Shown here in pieces: positions 8,587 to 16,811 of a stretch of 64,000 nt of DNA (positions are counted from its first letter, which is position 1; every line of letters starts with the position of its first letter). Location: the NCBI RefSeq assembly GCF_965201005.1, contig NZ_OZ241747.1:3633957-3697956 (forward strand), written 5' to 3'. This DNA comes from Mucilaginibacter_A sp965201005 (GTDB lineage Bacteria; Bacteroidota; Bacteroidia; Sphingobacteriales; Sphingobacteriaceae). The notes below the pieces were generated by a model that was not told where the DNA came from, did no database searches, and was given only the letters and a program-made list of their open reading frames with translations. Position numbers and translations under genes: made by a program.

Positions 8587-9522
8587 TCAATCTAAAATAA
8601 CTGGTCCGTGATCATTAATCGGCGATACATAAGTTTTGCTGCTGATATTCAAACCAGCTAAATGTTTCGCTATTTTTTGGGTGATAAAAACAGCATCGGC
8701 CTCTGTTTTACAAAACGCAAAAACCGATGGCCCTGAGCCGGAAATACCAAAACTTACCGCGCCGCTTTCCATCGCCATTTTGCGCATTTTGTAAAAGTCA
8801 GGGATTAAAATAGAGCGCACAGGCTCAACTAAAATGTCTTTCATGCTGCGGCCAATCATATCAATATCTTTCAAAAACAAACCGCTTACCAAACCGGCAA
8901 TATTGCCCCATTGTGTTACGGCATCTTTTAAAAATACCTTTTTCCGGATCATTTCCCGTGCATCACGCGTTGGCACATCAACTTCCGGGAAAATAATGGC
9001 GCAAAACAAGTTTTCGGGATGCGGCAAACGGATAATATCCAGTGGTTCATAACTTCTGATCAACACAAAACCGCCTAAAATCGCTGGCGCAACATTATCT
9101 GCATGGCCGTAACCGCAGGCTAATTCTTCTCCTTTCATAGCAAACGGAACAAGTTCCATTTGTGATAACGGCTTATCCAACAGTTCATTAACAGCAAATA
9201 AACCTGCAACCGTACTGGCCGAACTGGAACCTAAACCGCTGCCGATCGGCATTTTTTTATGGAGTTCGATTTCAATGCCTAAATCCGGCTGGCCGATATG
9301 ATCGAGAAAATGTTTTACACTTGCGCTAACGGTATTTTTTGTGGCATCCAAAGGCAAGCGGCCATCATCACCGGTAATTTTTTTAATGCTGATACCTGGT
9401 TTTTCAACTTTGCGCATCACCACTTCATCGCCGGGCGCGTTTACGGCAAAACCCAAAACATCAAAACCGCAAACCACGTTGGCAACGGTTGCCGGGGCAA
9501 ATATTTTAATTGAATTTTTCAT
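8587..9522 (-). CDS. thrB: Homoserine kinase
   Basis: Phosphorylates homoserine for threonine synthase. It is a GHMP-family kinase; the ATP loop PIGSGLGSSSAS lies at residues 92-103, and GISGSGPSVFAF near the C-terminus is the third family motif. The open frame extends 22 codons upstream, but homology to the family starts at MKNSIKIFAPATVANVVCGF, so I use the ATG at 9522 (311 residues, the usual length). It is the middle gene of the thr operon, transcribed after thrA across a repeat-like spacer (9536-9603). Confidence 0.95.
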   Translation of the reverse strand: MKNSIKIFAPATVANVVCGFDVLGFAVNAPGDEVVMRKVEKPGISIKKITGDDGRLPLDATKNTVSASVKHFLDHIGQPDLGIEIELHKKMPIGSGLGSSSASTVAGLFAVNELLDKPLSQMELVPFAMKGEELACGYGHADNVAPAILGGFVLIRSYEPLDIIRLPHPENLFCAIIFPEVDVPTRDAREMIRKKVFLKDAVTQWGNIAGLVSGLFLKDIDMIGRSMKDILVEPVRSILIPDFYKMRKMAMESGAVSFGISGSGPSVFAFCKTEADAVFITQKIAKHLAGLNISSKTYVSPINDHGPVILD

Positions 9523-9535
9523 TTTTGAAGAAGTC

Positions 9536-9603
9536 AGGAAGACCGAAAGTCGGAAAAGTCCGAAAGTTAAAAAAGAGCGGAAGACCAAAGATAAAAGACC
9601 GGA
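9536..9603. repeat. GACCGAAAGTCGG-type spacer between thrA and thrB
   Basis: Imperfect tandem units of the form AAGACCGAAAGTCGGAAA, AGTCCGAAAGTTAAAA, GAGCGGAAGACCAAAG and ATAAAAGACCGG fill most of the gap between thrA and thrB. GACCGAAAGTC can form a small hairpin. This is one of three spacer families seen here. Confidence 0.5.
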
Positions 9604-9619
9604 ATTTAAGTTTAACTAA

Positions 9620-12070
9620 TTAATGCGCGCCAGCATTTACCAGATCGGCAAACACACCGGCAGCTGTAACTTCGGCACCTGCGCCCGGGCCTTTTACCAC
9701 CAGCGGACGGTCTTTATAGCGTTCTGTAGTGAAAGAAATCACGTTATCACTGCCCGAAAGCGAGTAAAAAGCATGGTTTTGATCAACTTGTTGCAGCGTG
9801 ATCGAAACCTGTCCGTTTTCTAATTTCCCAATGTAACGCAGCACTTTGCCGTTGCTTTCGGATGCTGCTTTTATGGCATTAAAATAAGCGTCCTCCGCTT
9901 TTAAGGCTTCATAAAATTCGGCAACAGAACCAGCTTCCAATGCTGTTTTTGGCAGCATATTTTCCAGTTGTACATCGCTTGCTTCCAGCGGATAACCGGC
10001 ATCACGTGCCAAAATCAGCATCTTCCGCATAAAATCCATTCCGCTCAAGTCATCACGCGGATCAGGTTCGGTATAGCCTTTTTCCTGCGCTGTTTTTACC
10101 ACATCATGGAAACTGGCATCGCCTTTAAAATTATTAAAAATGAAGGAAATAGTGCCCGAAAGTATTGCTTCGATCTTCAAAATACGGTCGCCGGAAACCA
10201 TTAAATCTTTTAATGTGCGGATAATCGGCAAACCGGCACCAACATTGGTTTCGTAATAAAAATCTACGCCATGGCTTCTGGCCGTTTCTTTAAATTTTTT
10301 ATATTGCTGATAACTCCCCGAATTACCGATTTTGTTGCAGGTTACGATAGAAATGTTCGACTTAAAAACCTCTTCGTAAAAAGTAACCGGTTTTAAACTG
10401 GCCGTATTATCGATAAAAACAGCGTTCGGAAGATTCATTTCCCGCATCCGGTTTACAAAAAGCCCCAGTTCGGCGGTCTCGGTAGAAGTTTCCAGCGTTT
10501 CCTGCCAGTTGTTCAGCGATATTCCATCCGCATCAAAAACCATTTTTCGGGTATTGCTGATGCCTGCAACTTTTACTTGAATGCCGTTGTGTTCTTCCAG
10601 AAAATCGCGGTTGGCTTTTAACTGATTGAACAATGTTTTGCCGATGTTGCCCGTGCCCAGACAAAAAGCATGGAGCGTTTTATTTAGTTCGATAAAAAAA
10701 GCATCGTGCACAGCATTTAACGCTTTGCGGAGATCAGAACGCGAGATCACAACGGAAATATTGTACTCAGACGAACCTTGCGCAATCGCCCGGACGTTAA
10801 CACCATTTCGCCCTAAAGCATGAAAAAGTTTGCCCGACATGCCCGGCGTTTGCTTCATGTTTTCACCCACAATCGCCAATATGGAAAGGTTTTGTTCGAA
10901 AACAGGCTTTTCTAATTTTTTGGCATGAAGCTCGAGGTCAAATTCCTGTTCGATCAAATGCTGTGCTTTTGAAGCATCTTCCGGCCGGATAGCGAAGGTA
11001 ATGCTGTGTTCTGACGATGATTGCGTGATCAAAATTACGTTGATCTGTTCCCGCGCCAAAAGCGAAAACAACCTACCGCTAAAACCGGCTTTTCCTACCA
11101 TTCCGCTGCCTTCCAGGTTGATGATGCTGATCTCGTTGATGGAAGAAATGCCTTTTATGCTGAGGTTGGACGGCCCACAATCGTGTTTGATGATCGTGCC
11201 GGGAAAGTCGGGCTGGAAGGTATTTTTGATTGAAATCGGGATTTTTTTCAGGAATGCCGGGATCATGGTTGGCGGATAAATCACTTTGGCGCCGAAATAA
11301 GAAAGTTCCATCGCTTCGGTGTAAGAAAGTTCGGGAAGCGGAAACGCTTTTTTGACCATCCGCGGATCGGCCGTCATCATGCCGTTTACATCCGTCCAAA
11401 TCTGTATTTCTTCTACGTTCAAGGCAGAGCCAAAAATTGCGGCCGTATAATCGCTTCCACCGCGGCCCAAAGTTGTGACACGGCCGTTTTCGTTGCTGCC
11501 GATAAAACCGGTCACAAACAAAACCTGATGCTGTTTTTGCAGGTAAAAAACCTGGATCAACTGGTCGGTCAACTCGGTTTGTAAACGCGCTTGCCCGAAA
11601 TTACTGTCCGTTTTTACCAATTCCGTGGCATCAACAAAACACGTTTCGCCTAAATGCTGTTCGGCAATTTTACTGATTAAAAAAGCGGAGCAGCGTTCGC
11701 CGTAACTCAAAACCAGGTCGCGCGTTTGTGCGGTCAGTTCTTTCAGGCTGAAAATACCTTGCAGCAAATCCTCCAGTTCGTTAAAAAAGATTTTCAACTT
11801 AGTAAAAACCGGATTCTGCCGTTGTACATCAAGCAAAGTTTTAATAATGGTGAAATGCCGTGTTTCCAGCTCAGACAAATAGAGCGCATAATCCTCGCCC
11901 AAAGAAGCCTTTTCGGCCATTTTAGAAAGCAAATTGGTAACGCCGCTCATGGCCGAAACCACCACGACCGGATTGCCCGAAACCACAGTTTCCTGCTTTA
12001 CAATTTGCATCAGCGATTGGATACTTTCGGCAGAACCAACGGACGTGCCTCCGAATTTTAGGACTTTCAT
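9620..12070 (-). CDS. thrA: Bifunctional aspartate kinase / homoserine dehydrogenase I
   Basis: Catalyses the first and third steps from aspartate to homoserine. At 816 residues it is a full fusion. The kinase domain begins MKVLKFGGTSVGS and includes VVVVSAMSGVTN and FVTGFIG...TTLGRGGSDYTAA. Two ACT regulatory repeats follow (about 310-460). The NAD(P)-binding motif LGTGNIGKTLFNQL opens the homoserine dehydrogenase part near residue 465, and its catalytic region is around GYTEPDPRDDLSGMD. Threonine feedback inhibition is likely from the architecture. It is the first gene of thrABC and is preceded by a leader peptide and an attenuator hairpin. Confidence 0.97.
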   Translation of the reverse strand: MKVLKFGGTSVGSAESIQSLMQIVKQETVVSGNPVVVVSAMSGVTNLLSKMAEKASLGEDYALYLSELETRHFTIIKTLLDVQRQNPVFTKLKIFFNELEDLLQGIFSLKELTAQTRDLVLSYGERCSAFLISKIAEQHLGETCFVDATELVKTDSNFGQARLQTELTDQLIQVFYLQKQHQVLFVTGFIGSNENGRVTTLGRGGSDYTAAIFGSALNVEEIQIWTDVNGMMTADPRMVKKAFPLPELSYTEAMELSYFGAKVIYPPTMIPAFLKKIPISIKNTFQPDFPGTIIKHDCGPSNLSIKGISSINEISIINLEGSGMVGKAGFSGRLFSLLAREQINVILITQSSSEHSITFAIRPEDASKAQHLIEQEFDLELHAKKLEKPVFEQNLSILAIVGENMKQTPGMSGKLFHALGRNGVNVRAIAQGSSEYNISVVISRSDLRKALNAVHDAFFIELNKTLHAFCLGTGNIGKTLFNQLKANRDFLEEHNGIQVKVAGISNTRKMVFDADGISLNNWQETLETSTETAELGLFVNRMREMNLPNAVFIDNTASLKPVTFYEEVFKSNISIVTCNKIGNSGSYQQYKKFKETARSHGVDFYYETNVGAGLPIIRTLKDLMVSGDRILKIEAILSGTISFIFNNFKGDASFHDVVKTAQEKGYTEPDPRDDLSGMDFMRKMLILARDAGYPLEASDVQLENMLPKTALEAGSVAEFYEALKAEDAYFNAIKAASESNGKVLRYIGKLENGQVSITLQQVDQNHAFYSLSGSDNVISFTTERYKDRPLVVKGPGAGAEVTAAGVFADLVNAGAH

Positions 12071-12084
12071 TTTTTTGAGTTAAC

Positions 12085-12120
12085 AAAAAAGCCTTCCTCT
12101 TTGCGGAGGAAGGCTTTTTT
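12085..12120 (-). terminator. Attenuator hairpin of the thr operon
   Basis: On the minus strand AAAAAAGCCTTCCTC, a short CGCAAA loop and GAGGAAGGCTTTTTT form a strong stem followed by a T tract, 14 bases before the thrA start. A terminator between a leader peptide and the first structural gene is an attenuator. Its 5' arm contains CTTCCTCCGC, the exact complement of GCGGAGGAAG inside the leader-peptide reading frame (12154-12163), giving a 10-bp antiterminator. This explains how ribosome stalling in the leader could permit readthrough. Confidence 0.88.
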
Positions 12121-12148
12121 GATTTTTATCTTTAAATTAAAACCAAGT

Positions 12149-12214
12149 TTAAACTTCCTCCGCTATTTTGCCGGTGGTAGTAATAATGGTAATAACGGAT
12201 GTATTGTTGAACAT
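12149..12214 (-). CDS. thrL: thr operon leader peptide
   Basis: A 21-codon reading frame on the minus strand begins MFNNTSVITIITTTGK and ends shortly after with AEEV and TAA. Five of its residues are threonine and four are isoleucine, mostly in one cluster, just as in enterobacterial thrL. Shortage of charged tRNA-Thr or tRNA-Ile would stall the ribosome on this cluster and leave the downstream codons (GCG GAG GAA G) free to pair with the terminator's 5' arm. A weak promoter (TTG at 12267-12269, TACTTTAC at 12238-12245, minus strand) lies upstream. It was identified from sequence and position only. Confidence 0.85.
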   Translation of the reverse strand: MFNNTSVITIITTTGKIAEEV

Positions 12215-12288
12215 TTATAGTCAATTTTGATGACGGCGTAAAGTAAATGCTTTGTTCCGGCATTTACAATAGAAAACTAAAATTTACC

Positions 12289-12343
12289 GGTAAAAGAAGT
12301 ATATACCAAAAGTATATTTATTTTTGATAGATAAAAACAGTAT
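12289..12343 (+). repeat. Two direct copies of the dispersed word ahead of the RHH/MazF pair
   Basis: A GA-type copy at 12289-12302 (with 5' arm AAAATTTACC) and an AC-type copy at 12330-12343 lie in the same direction in the divergent gap between thrA and the antitoxin gene. The second ends three bases before the antitoxin ATG, where a ribosome-binding site would lie. Confidence 0.8.
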
Positions 12344-12346
12344 CAG

Positions 12347-12622
12347 ATGAAAAGTATCCTGTTAAAAATTGACGACAAGCTTTTGGAGGAAATGGATAAG
12401 CAAGTCAAAAAAATGAATGTGAGTAGAAACGGTTATATAAAAATGGCCATTGAACAATACAATAAAAGCTGGGCACGCAAAGATTTAGAAGAACAATTGC
12501 GCAGAGAAGTAGAGATTATTAAAAATGATAAAGCTGGCTGGGCAGAATTTAAAGAATGGGAAGAAGCATCTTTAGTTGATTTGAACAAGTATCTGGATAA
12601 AATTGAAAATGGAAACGCTTAA
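12347..12622 (+). CDS. Ribbon-helix-helix antitoxin of a MazEF-like pair
   Basis: A 91-residue charged protein. Its first ~45 residues (ILLKIDDKLLEEMDKQVKK, then NVSRNGYIKMAIEQY) fit a ribbon-helix-helix DNA-binding domain, and the acidic, Trp-containing C-terminal half would neutralise the toxin. The gene overlaps the toxin gene by 14 bases. The pair probably represses its own promoter in the divergent region shared with the thr operon. Confidence 0.82.
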   Translation: MKSILLKIDDKLLEEMDKQVKKMNVSRNGYIKMAIEQYNKSWARKDLEEQLRREVEIIKNDKAGWAEFKEWEEASLVDLNKYLDKIENGNA

Positions 12623-12968
12623 ACGTTTTGATATCTGGATTGCTGATATGAACCCGCCATTAGGCTCCGAACCGGGCAAAATAAGGCCGGTTGTAATTGT
12701 TCAGTCAGACGTACTTCACCGTTTTAATTTTCCGGCAACTATAGTTTGTCCGATATCTTCTCAACAAAAAGGTGTGTCCAAAATTAGGATTTCTATAGAA
12801 CGAACTGTTCTAAACGGGTTAAAACGAAACTCTTCAATCCTAATTGATCAGATCACGGCAATAGATTTAAGCCGTTTGCGCGAAAGGATCGGCTTTTTGG
12901 AAGCCGAATATCGACAACCACTTTGCGAAAGTTTATTTGAGATTTTGGACTTAGCCAATACAGATTAA
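12609..12968 (+). CDS. MazF/PemK-family mRNA interferase toxin
   Basis: A 119-residue toxin with the PemK-fold hallmarks: FDIWIADMNPPLGSEPGKIR, PVVIVQSD, then PATIVCPISS and SSILIDQITAIDLSRL. These proteins cut mRNA at short sites; the site here is unknown. I used the ATG at 12609 rather than a TTG two codons upstream. The stop codon directly abuts the rsgA start, so toxin and rsgA may share a transcript. Confidence 0.88.
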   Translation: METLKRFDIWIADMNPPLGSEPGKIRPVVIVQSDVLHRFNFPATIVCPISSQQKGVSKIRISIERTVLNGLKRNSSILIDQITAIDLSRLRERIGFLEAEYRQPLCESLFEILDLANTD

Positions 12969-13889
12969 ATGCAAGGCCTCATCACCAAATCTACCGGCAG
13001 TTGGTATCAGGTGCAAACTGCTGATGGTCAACGCTTTGATTGCCGCATCAAAGGGAAATTCCGCATAAAAGGTTTAACAACAACCAATCCGCTGGCTGTT
13101 GGTGATGTGGTAGATTTTGAAATCGAGCCCGAGCAGCAAACCGGCGTGATCAATAAGCTGCACGAACGCAAAAACTACATCATCCGCAAATCCATCAACC
13201 TGAGCAAACAAGCGCAAATTATCGCTGCCAACCTGGATTTGGCCTTGCTGGTTGTCACGCTGGCATCTCCACGGACTTCATTGGGTTTTATAGACCGTTT
13301 TTTGGTTACTGCGGAGGCTTATGATATTCCGGCCGGGCTGATTTTTAATAAACTGGATTTGTTTAGTGAGGAAGGTTTGGAAATTTTGGCAGTTTATAAA
13401 TCTGTTTATGAAAACATTGGTTATCGGTGTTTTGAGGTTTCGGCCCTTAAAAAAACAGGTATAAAAGAAGTATCCGAAGTTTTGAAGGATAAAACAACCC
13501 TCTTTTCCGGCCATTCCGGCGTTGGGAAATCTACTTTGTTGAACGCGATTTTGCCTGGAATGGAAACCCGGACCGGCGAAATTTCTGACTGGAGCGAAAA
13601 AGGCAAGCATACCACCACTTTTGCCGAAATGTTCGAGCTGCCGTTTGGCGGGTTTTTGATCGATACGCCGGGCATCCGCGAACTTGGTGTGATCGATATT
13701 GAAAAACAGGAACTCAGCCACTTTTTTCCGGAAATGCGCCAATTGCTCAATCAATGTCGTTTTCATAATTGCCGCCACATCAACGAGCCCGGCTGTGCCG
13801 TTTTAGCTGCGCTGGAAGAAGGCGAAATTGAAGCTTCGCGCTATGAGAGTTATTTGAGCATTTATCAGGGAAATGATACGCGGGCGTAA
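12969..13889 (+). CDS. rsgA: Ribosome small-subunit-dependent GTPase A
   Basis: A circularly permuted GTPase that acts late in 30S maturation. The 306 residues comprise an OB fold (about 1-70), then the G motifs in permuted order: NKLD at 127-130, the P-loop GHSGVGKST at 181-189 and DTPG at 232-235. The C-terminal zinc site has Cys263, Cys268, His270 and Cys276 (CRFHNCRHINEPGC). A GA-type copy of the dispersed word is read as IKEVS at ~165-168. Confidence 0.96.
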   Translation: MQGLITKSTGSWYQVQTADGQRFDCRIKGKFRIKGLTTTNPLAVGDVVDFEIEPEQQTGVINKLHERKNYIIRKSINLSKQAQIIAANLDLALLVVTLASPRTSLGFIDRFLVTAEAYDIPAGLIFNKLDLFSEEGLEILAVYKSVYENIGYRCFEVSALKKTGIKEVSEVLKDKTTLFSGHSGVGKSTLLNAILPGMETRTGEISDWSEKGKHTTTFAEMFELPFGGFLIDTPGIRELGVIDIEKQELSHFFPEMRQLLNQCRFHNCRHINEPGCAVLAALEEGEIEASRYESYLSIYQGNDTRA

Positions 13890-13934
13890 AAAAGTAGCAA
13901 ATATTCAATAGCAAGTTAAAACTTACAAACCTAA

Positions 13935-14393
13935 ATGAGGGCCGTGATCCAGCGCGTTAGCGAAGCTTCCTGTAAAATAAACGGTTTGGCAACGGGCGAA
14001 ATTGCCGTTGGCTTTTTAGTTTTACTTGGGATTGAAGATGCCGATACGGAAGAAGATGCAAGCTGGCTGGCACAAAAAATCATCGGAATGCGGATTTTTA
14101 GTGATGAAAACGGCCTGATGAACAAAGCTTTGGCCGATGTGAACGGCAATATTTTGCTGATTTCACAGTTCACGCTTTTTGCGCAAACCAAGAAAGGCAA
14201 CCGGCCTTCGTTCATCCGCGCGGCAAAACCCGAAAAAGCAATCCCGCTGTATGAGCTGATGATCAAAACGCTGGAAAACCTATCAGGCAAACCTATTTTC
14301 ACAGGTGTTTTCGGTGCAGATATGAAAGTAAGTTTGATAAACGACGGACCGGTAACGATTATGATGGATACAAAAAACAAAGACAACCACTGA
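13935..14393 (+). CDS. dtd: D-aminoacyl-tRNA deacylase
   Basis: Removes D-amino acids (and glycine mischarged on tRNA-Ala) from tRNA. The 152-residue length is usual, and both active-site motifs are present: SQFTLFA and the NDGPVT near the end. The start MRAVIQRVSEASCKI is typical. It lies four bases before the MazG-like gene, so they are probably co-transcribed. Confidence 0.95.
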   Translation: MRAVIQRVSEASCKINGLATGEIAVGFLVLLGIEDADTEEDASWLAQKIIGMRIFSDENGLMNKALADVNGNILLISQFTLFAQTKKGNRPSFIRAAKPEKAIPLYELMIKTLENLSGKPIFTGVFGADMKVSLINDGPVTIMMDTKNKDNH

Positions 14394-14397
14394 TTTT

Positions 14398-14724
14398 ATG
14401 ACGATAAAAGAAGCACAACAATCCGTTGACGAATGGATAAAAACAACCGGCGTCCGCTATTTTAACGAACTCACCAACACGGCGATTTTGATGGAAGAAG
14501 TAGGCGAAGTTGCCCGCATCATGGCGCGAAAATACGGTGAGCAATCCTTTAAAAAATCCGACGAAAGCATAAACCTCCCCGATGAAATGGCCGATGTGTT
14601 ATTTGTGCTGATCTGTCTGGCCAACCAAACCGGCATCGACCTGACCGAAGCTTTGGAAAAAAACATGGCTAAAAAGAGTATCCGCGATGCGGATCGGCAT
14701 CGGAATAATGAGAAGTTGAGGTGA
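14398..14724 (+). CDS. MazG-like nucleotide pyrophosphohydrolase
   Basis: A 108-residue all-alpha NTP pyrophosphatase. It has the metal-binding pattern EExxE (MEEVGEVARIM) in the first helix pair and the second acidic pattern in PDEMADVLFVLICLA. Such small enzymes hydrolyse (d)NTPs, often non-canonical ones. The start codon follows the dtd stop closely. A near-copy of the dispersed word (one mismatch) encodes residues 3-6 (IKEA). Confidence 0.85.
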   Translation: MTIKEAQQSVDEWIKTTGVRYFNELTNTAILMEEVGEVARIMARKYGEQSFKKSDESINLPDEMADVLFVLICLANQTGIDLTEALEKNMAKKSIRDADRHRNNEKLR

Positions 14725-14743
14725 ATTTATACAAAATCTTTTT

Positions 14744-14899
14744 CTACCTTTCAATTAAACTTTTTTCCTGGCCTAAGCCCTTTTTATATTCTTCCAAACT
14801 TTCCAATAACCGCTTTGCATTTGCTGAACTTTTCAATAAATACAGCGTTTCCATATGCGATTTTATAATTTTTTTCTTATCAGTAAGGGCTTTTTTCAT
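14744..14899 (-). pseudogene. YefM/Phd-like antitoxin remnant (C-terminal part only)
   Basis: A 51-codon frame on the minus strand, starting with ATG 22 bases after the comB stop, contains HMETLYLLKSSANAKRLLES and then LEEYKKGLGQEKSLIE. This matches the C-terminal toxin-binding region of YefM antitoxins (YLLRSPxNAxRLLxSIxxL...GKG...LIE). The N-terminal DNA-binding Phd fold is missing and no YoeB-type toxin follows. It could be a decayed locus or a small stand-alone antitoxin. Confidence 0.5.
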
Positions 14900-14920
14900 C
14901 AATACAAATTCAAGTAATCA

Positions 14921-15646
14921 TTACTCCTTCAACTTCACCAAATTCTCACCTTCCAAAACCGGAATTGCCGTCGTCAAATTAACCTGCAAACAAAACCTAA
15001 TATCTTCCTCAATACCCAACTTTTTTAAACGTTCACTGTGTGCTGTTTTTTGCAGATACAAATTCAGATCGTTTTTTCCAAGTTGAAAAAGATCGTTTGC
15101 AGCAATTCCCGGATCATCTAATTGGTAATTGCTTGCTTTTAATTGATTTATAACCGCTCCGGCAAAAAGTGTATCTTCCAAATTGAAATTGTTTTTCCAT
15201 CCGGCACAAACCAACAGAATATTTTCCTCTTGAAATTTCAGCCAGTTGCACAAAGAAGTCAGGTTTAAAAACGAACCGATCACCACTTTTTTGGCCTGGC
15301 GGGAAAGGTGCAAAGCGTGCGTGCCGTTAGTTGTGGTAAGCACAACGGTTTTTCCGGCAACTTTTTCTTTAGTGTAAGAGAACGGCGAATTTCCGAAATC
15401 AAAACCAACTACCACTTCGCCGTTACGTTCTGCGGCGAGCAAATATTCGGAGCCTTTTTCACGATATGCAGCGCATTCTTCTACCTGCGCAACCGGAATG
15501 ATCGCTTCGGCTCCGTTTTCAATCCCGTAACAAATAGAAGAAGTGGCGCGGAAAATATCAATAATTACCGCGATGCTGTTTTCGATGTTGTAAAGCGGTA
15601 ATAATGCTGGCGTTAAGCAGGTTTCGATTTTTAGTTTTTCGCTCAT
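14921..15646 (-). CDS. comB: 2-phosphosulfolactate phosphatase family protein
   Basis: A 241-residue ComB-family protein with the expected stretches VIIDIFRATSSI, AAERNGEVVVGFDFGNSP and VLTTTNGTHAL. In archaea ComB releases sulfolactate during coenzyme M synthesis; bacteria without coenzyme M often carry it, and its bacterial role is uncertain. The name has nothing to do with competence. Confidence 0.87.
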   Translation of the reverse strand: MSEKLKIETCLTPALLPLYNIENSIAVIIDIFRATSSICYGIENGAEAIIPVAQVEECAAYREKGSEYLLAAERNGEVVVGFDFGNSPFSYTKEKVAGKTVVLTTTNGTHALHLSRQAKKVVIGSFLNLTSLCNWLKFQEENILLVCAGWKNNFNLEDTLFAGAVINQLKASNYQLDDPGIAANDLFQLGKNDLNLYLQKTAHSERLKKLGIEEDIRFCLQVNLTTAIPVLEGENLVKLKE

Positions 15647-15676
15647 TAGAATTTATTCGGACACCAAAATTTAGGT

Positions 15677-15690
15677 GATAAAAGAAGCAT
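15677..15690 (+). repeat. Dispersed word in the comB-gcvT gap
   Basis: GATAAAAGAAGCAT, preceded by AAAATTTAGGT, lies between comB and the end of gcvT. It shows the second form of the 5' arm (TTTAGGT instead of TTTATACC), also seen at 49992. Confidence 0.85.
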
Positions 15691-15702
15691 CGGCTCAAAA
15701 AA

Positions 15703-16782
15703 TTATTTGTAAAAAGGCGGCTTTACAACTTTCGCTTTCACTTTTTGCCCGCGGATTTTAATATAAATTTCGGTTCCATCTTTGGTAAAAGCATTTTCTA
15801 CATAACCTAAACCAATGGCTTTTTGCAGCGATGGCGATTGCGTACCCGAAGTTACTTTGCCGATTATATTTCCTTCCGCATCCGTAATTTCGTAATCATG
15901 GCGCGGGATGCCGCGTTCAATCATTTCAAAACCGATCAGTTTTTTGCTGATGCCTTGCTCTTTTTGTTGCTTTAAAGCTTCAGAATTGACAAAATTTTTG
16001 CTGAATTTGGTAACCCAGCCCAAACCTGCCTCAAGCGGAGAAGTGGTATCGTCAATGTCGTTTCCGTACAAACAAAAACCCATTTCTAAACGCAACGTAT
16101 CGCGCGCAGCGAGACCGATTGGCTTGATACCAAAAGGTTCTCCGGCTTTAAAAATGGCTTCCCAGATTTGATCTGAATGTTCGTTATCAAAATAAATCTC
16201 AAAACCACCGGCACCGGTATAACCTGTGGCAGAGATGATTACGTTGTTGATCCCGGCGAAAGTGCTTCTTTTAAAGGTATAATATTCCATCGAAGCCAGG
16301 TCAACATCGGTCAAGCTTTGCAGTGCTTCGGCCGCTTTAGGGCCTTGCACGGCCAGCAGCGAAGTACGATCGGAAATGTTTTTCATCTCCACGCCAAAAT
16401 CATTAAAACCGGAAATCCAATCCCAGTCTTTGTCGATGTTGGAAGCATTTACCACCAGCATATAGGTTTTTTCGTCCATGCGGTACACCAGTAAATCATC
16501 TACAATACCGCCGTTTTCGTTGGGCAGACAGGAATATTGCACTTTGCCGTCGTACAATTTGGAAGCATCGTTTGATGATACTTTCTGGATCAGATCCAAC
16601 GCTTTTTCGCCTTTCAAAATAAATTCGCCCATGTGGCTCACATCAAAAACGCCAACGGCTTTGCGCACGGTTTCGTGTTCTGCGTTGATGCCTGCGTAAG
16701 TGACCGGCATGTTGTAACCGGCAAAAGGCACCATTTTGGCACCGGTTTTTATATGGGTAGCGGTAAGGGCGGTATTTTTCAT
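15703..16782 (-). CDS. gcvT: Glycine cleavage system T protein (aminomethyltransferase)
   Basis: Transfers the aminomethyl carbon of glycine to tetrahydrofolate in the glycine cleavage system. The 359-residue length is normal. Family motifs include FAGYNMPVTYAG, GVFDVSHMGEF, SATGYTGAGGFEIY, the folate-pocket region DTLRLEMGFCLYGNDID and ETSPLEAGLGW-like DTTSPLEAGLGW. It feeds the same one-carbon pool as metF and metH. It follows rnhB on the same strand. Confidence 0.95.
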   Translation of the reverse strand: MKNTALTATHIKTGAKMVPFAGYNMPVTYAGINAEHETVRKAVGVFDVSHMGEFILKGEKALDLIQKVSSNDASKLYDGKVQYSCLPNENGGIVDDLLVYRMDEKTYMLVVNASNIDKDWDWISGFNDFGVEMKNISDRTSLLAVQGPKAAEALQSLTDVDLASMEYYTFKRSTFAGINNVIISATGYTGAGGFEIYFDNEHSDQIWEAIFKAGEPFGIKPIGLAARDTLRLEMGFCLYGNDIDDTTSPLEAGLGWVTKFSKNFVNSEALKQQKEQGISKKLIGFEMIERGIPRHDYEITDAEGNIIGKVTSGTQSPSLQKAIGLGYVENAFTKDGTEIYIKIRGQKVKAKVVKPPFYK

Positions 16783-16811
16783 GTTGATTTTTGGTGGATA
16801 AAAGAAGTATG

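Noticed and set aside
14921..15646. comB as a competence gene supporting the uptake-sequence idea
   Set aside because: The protein is a 2-phosphosulfolactate phosphatase homologue; it shares only the name with competence genes.
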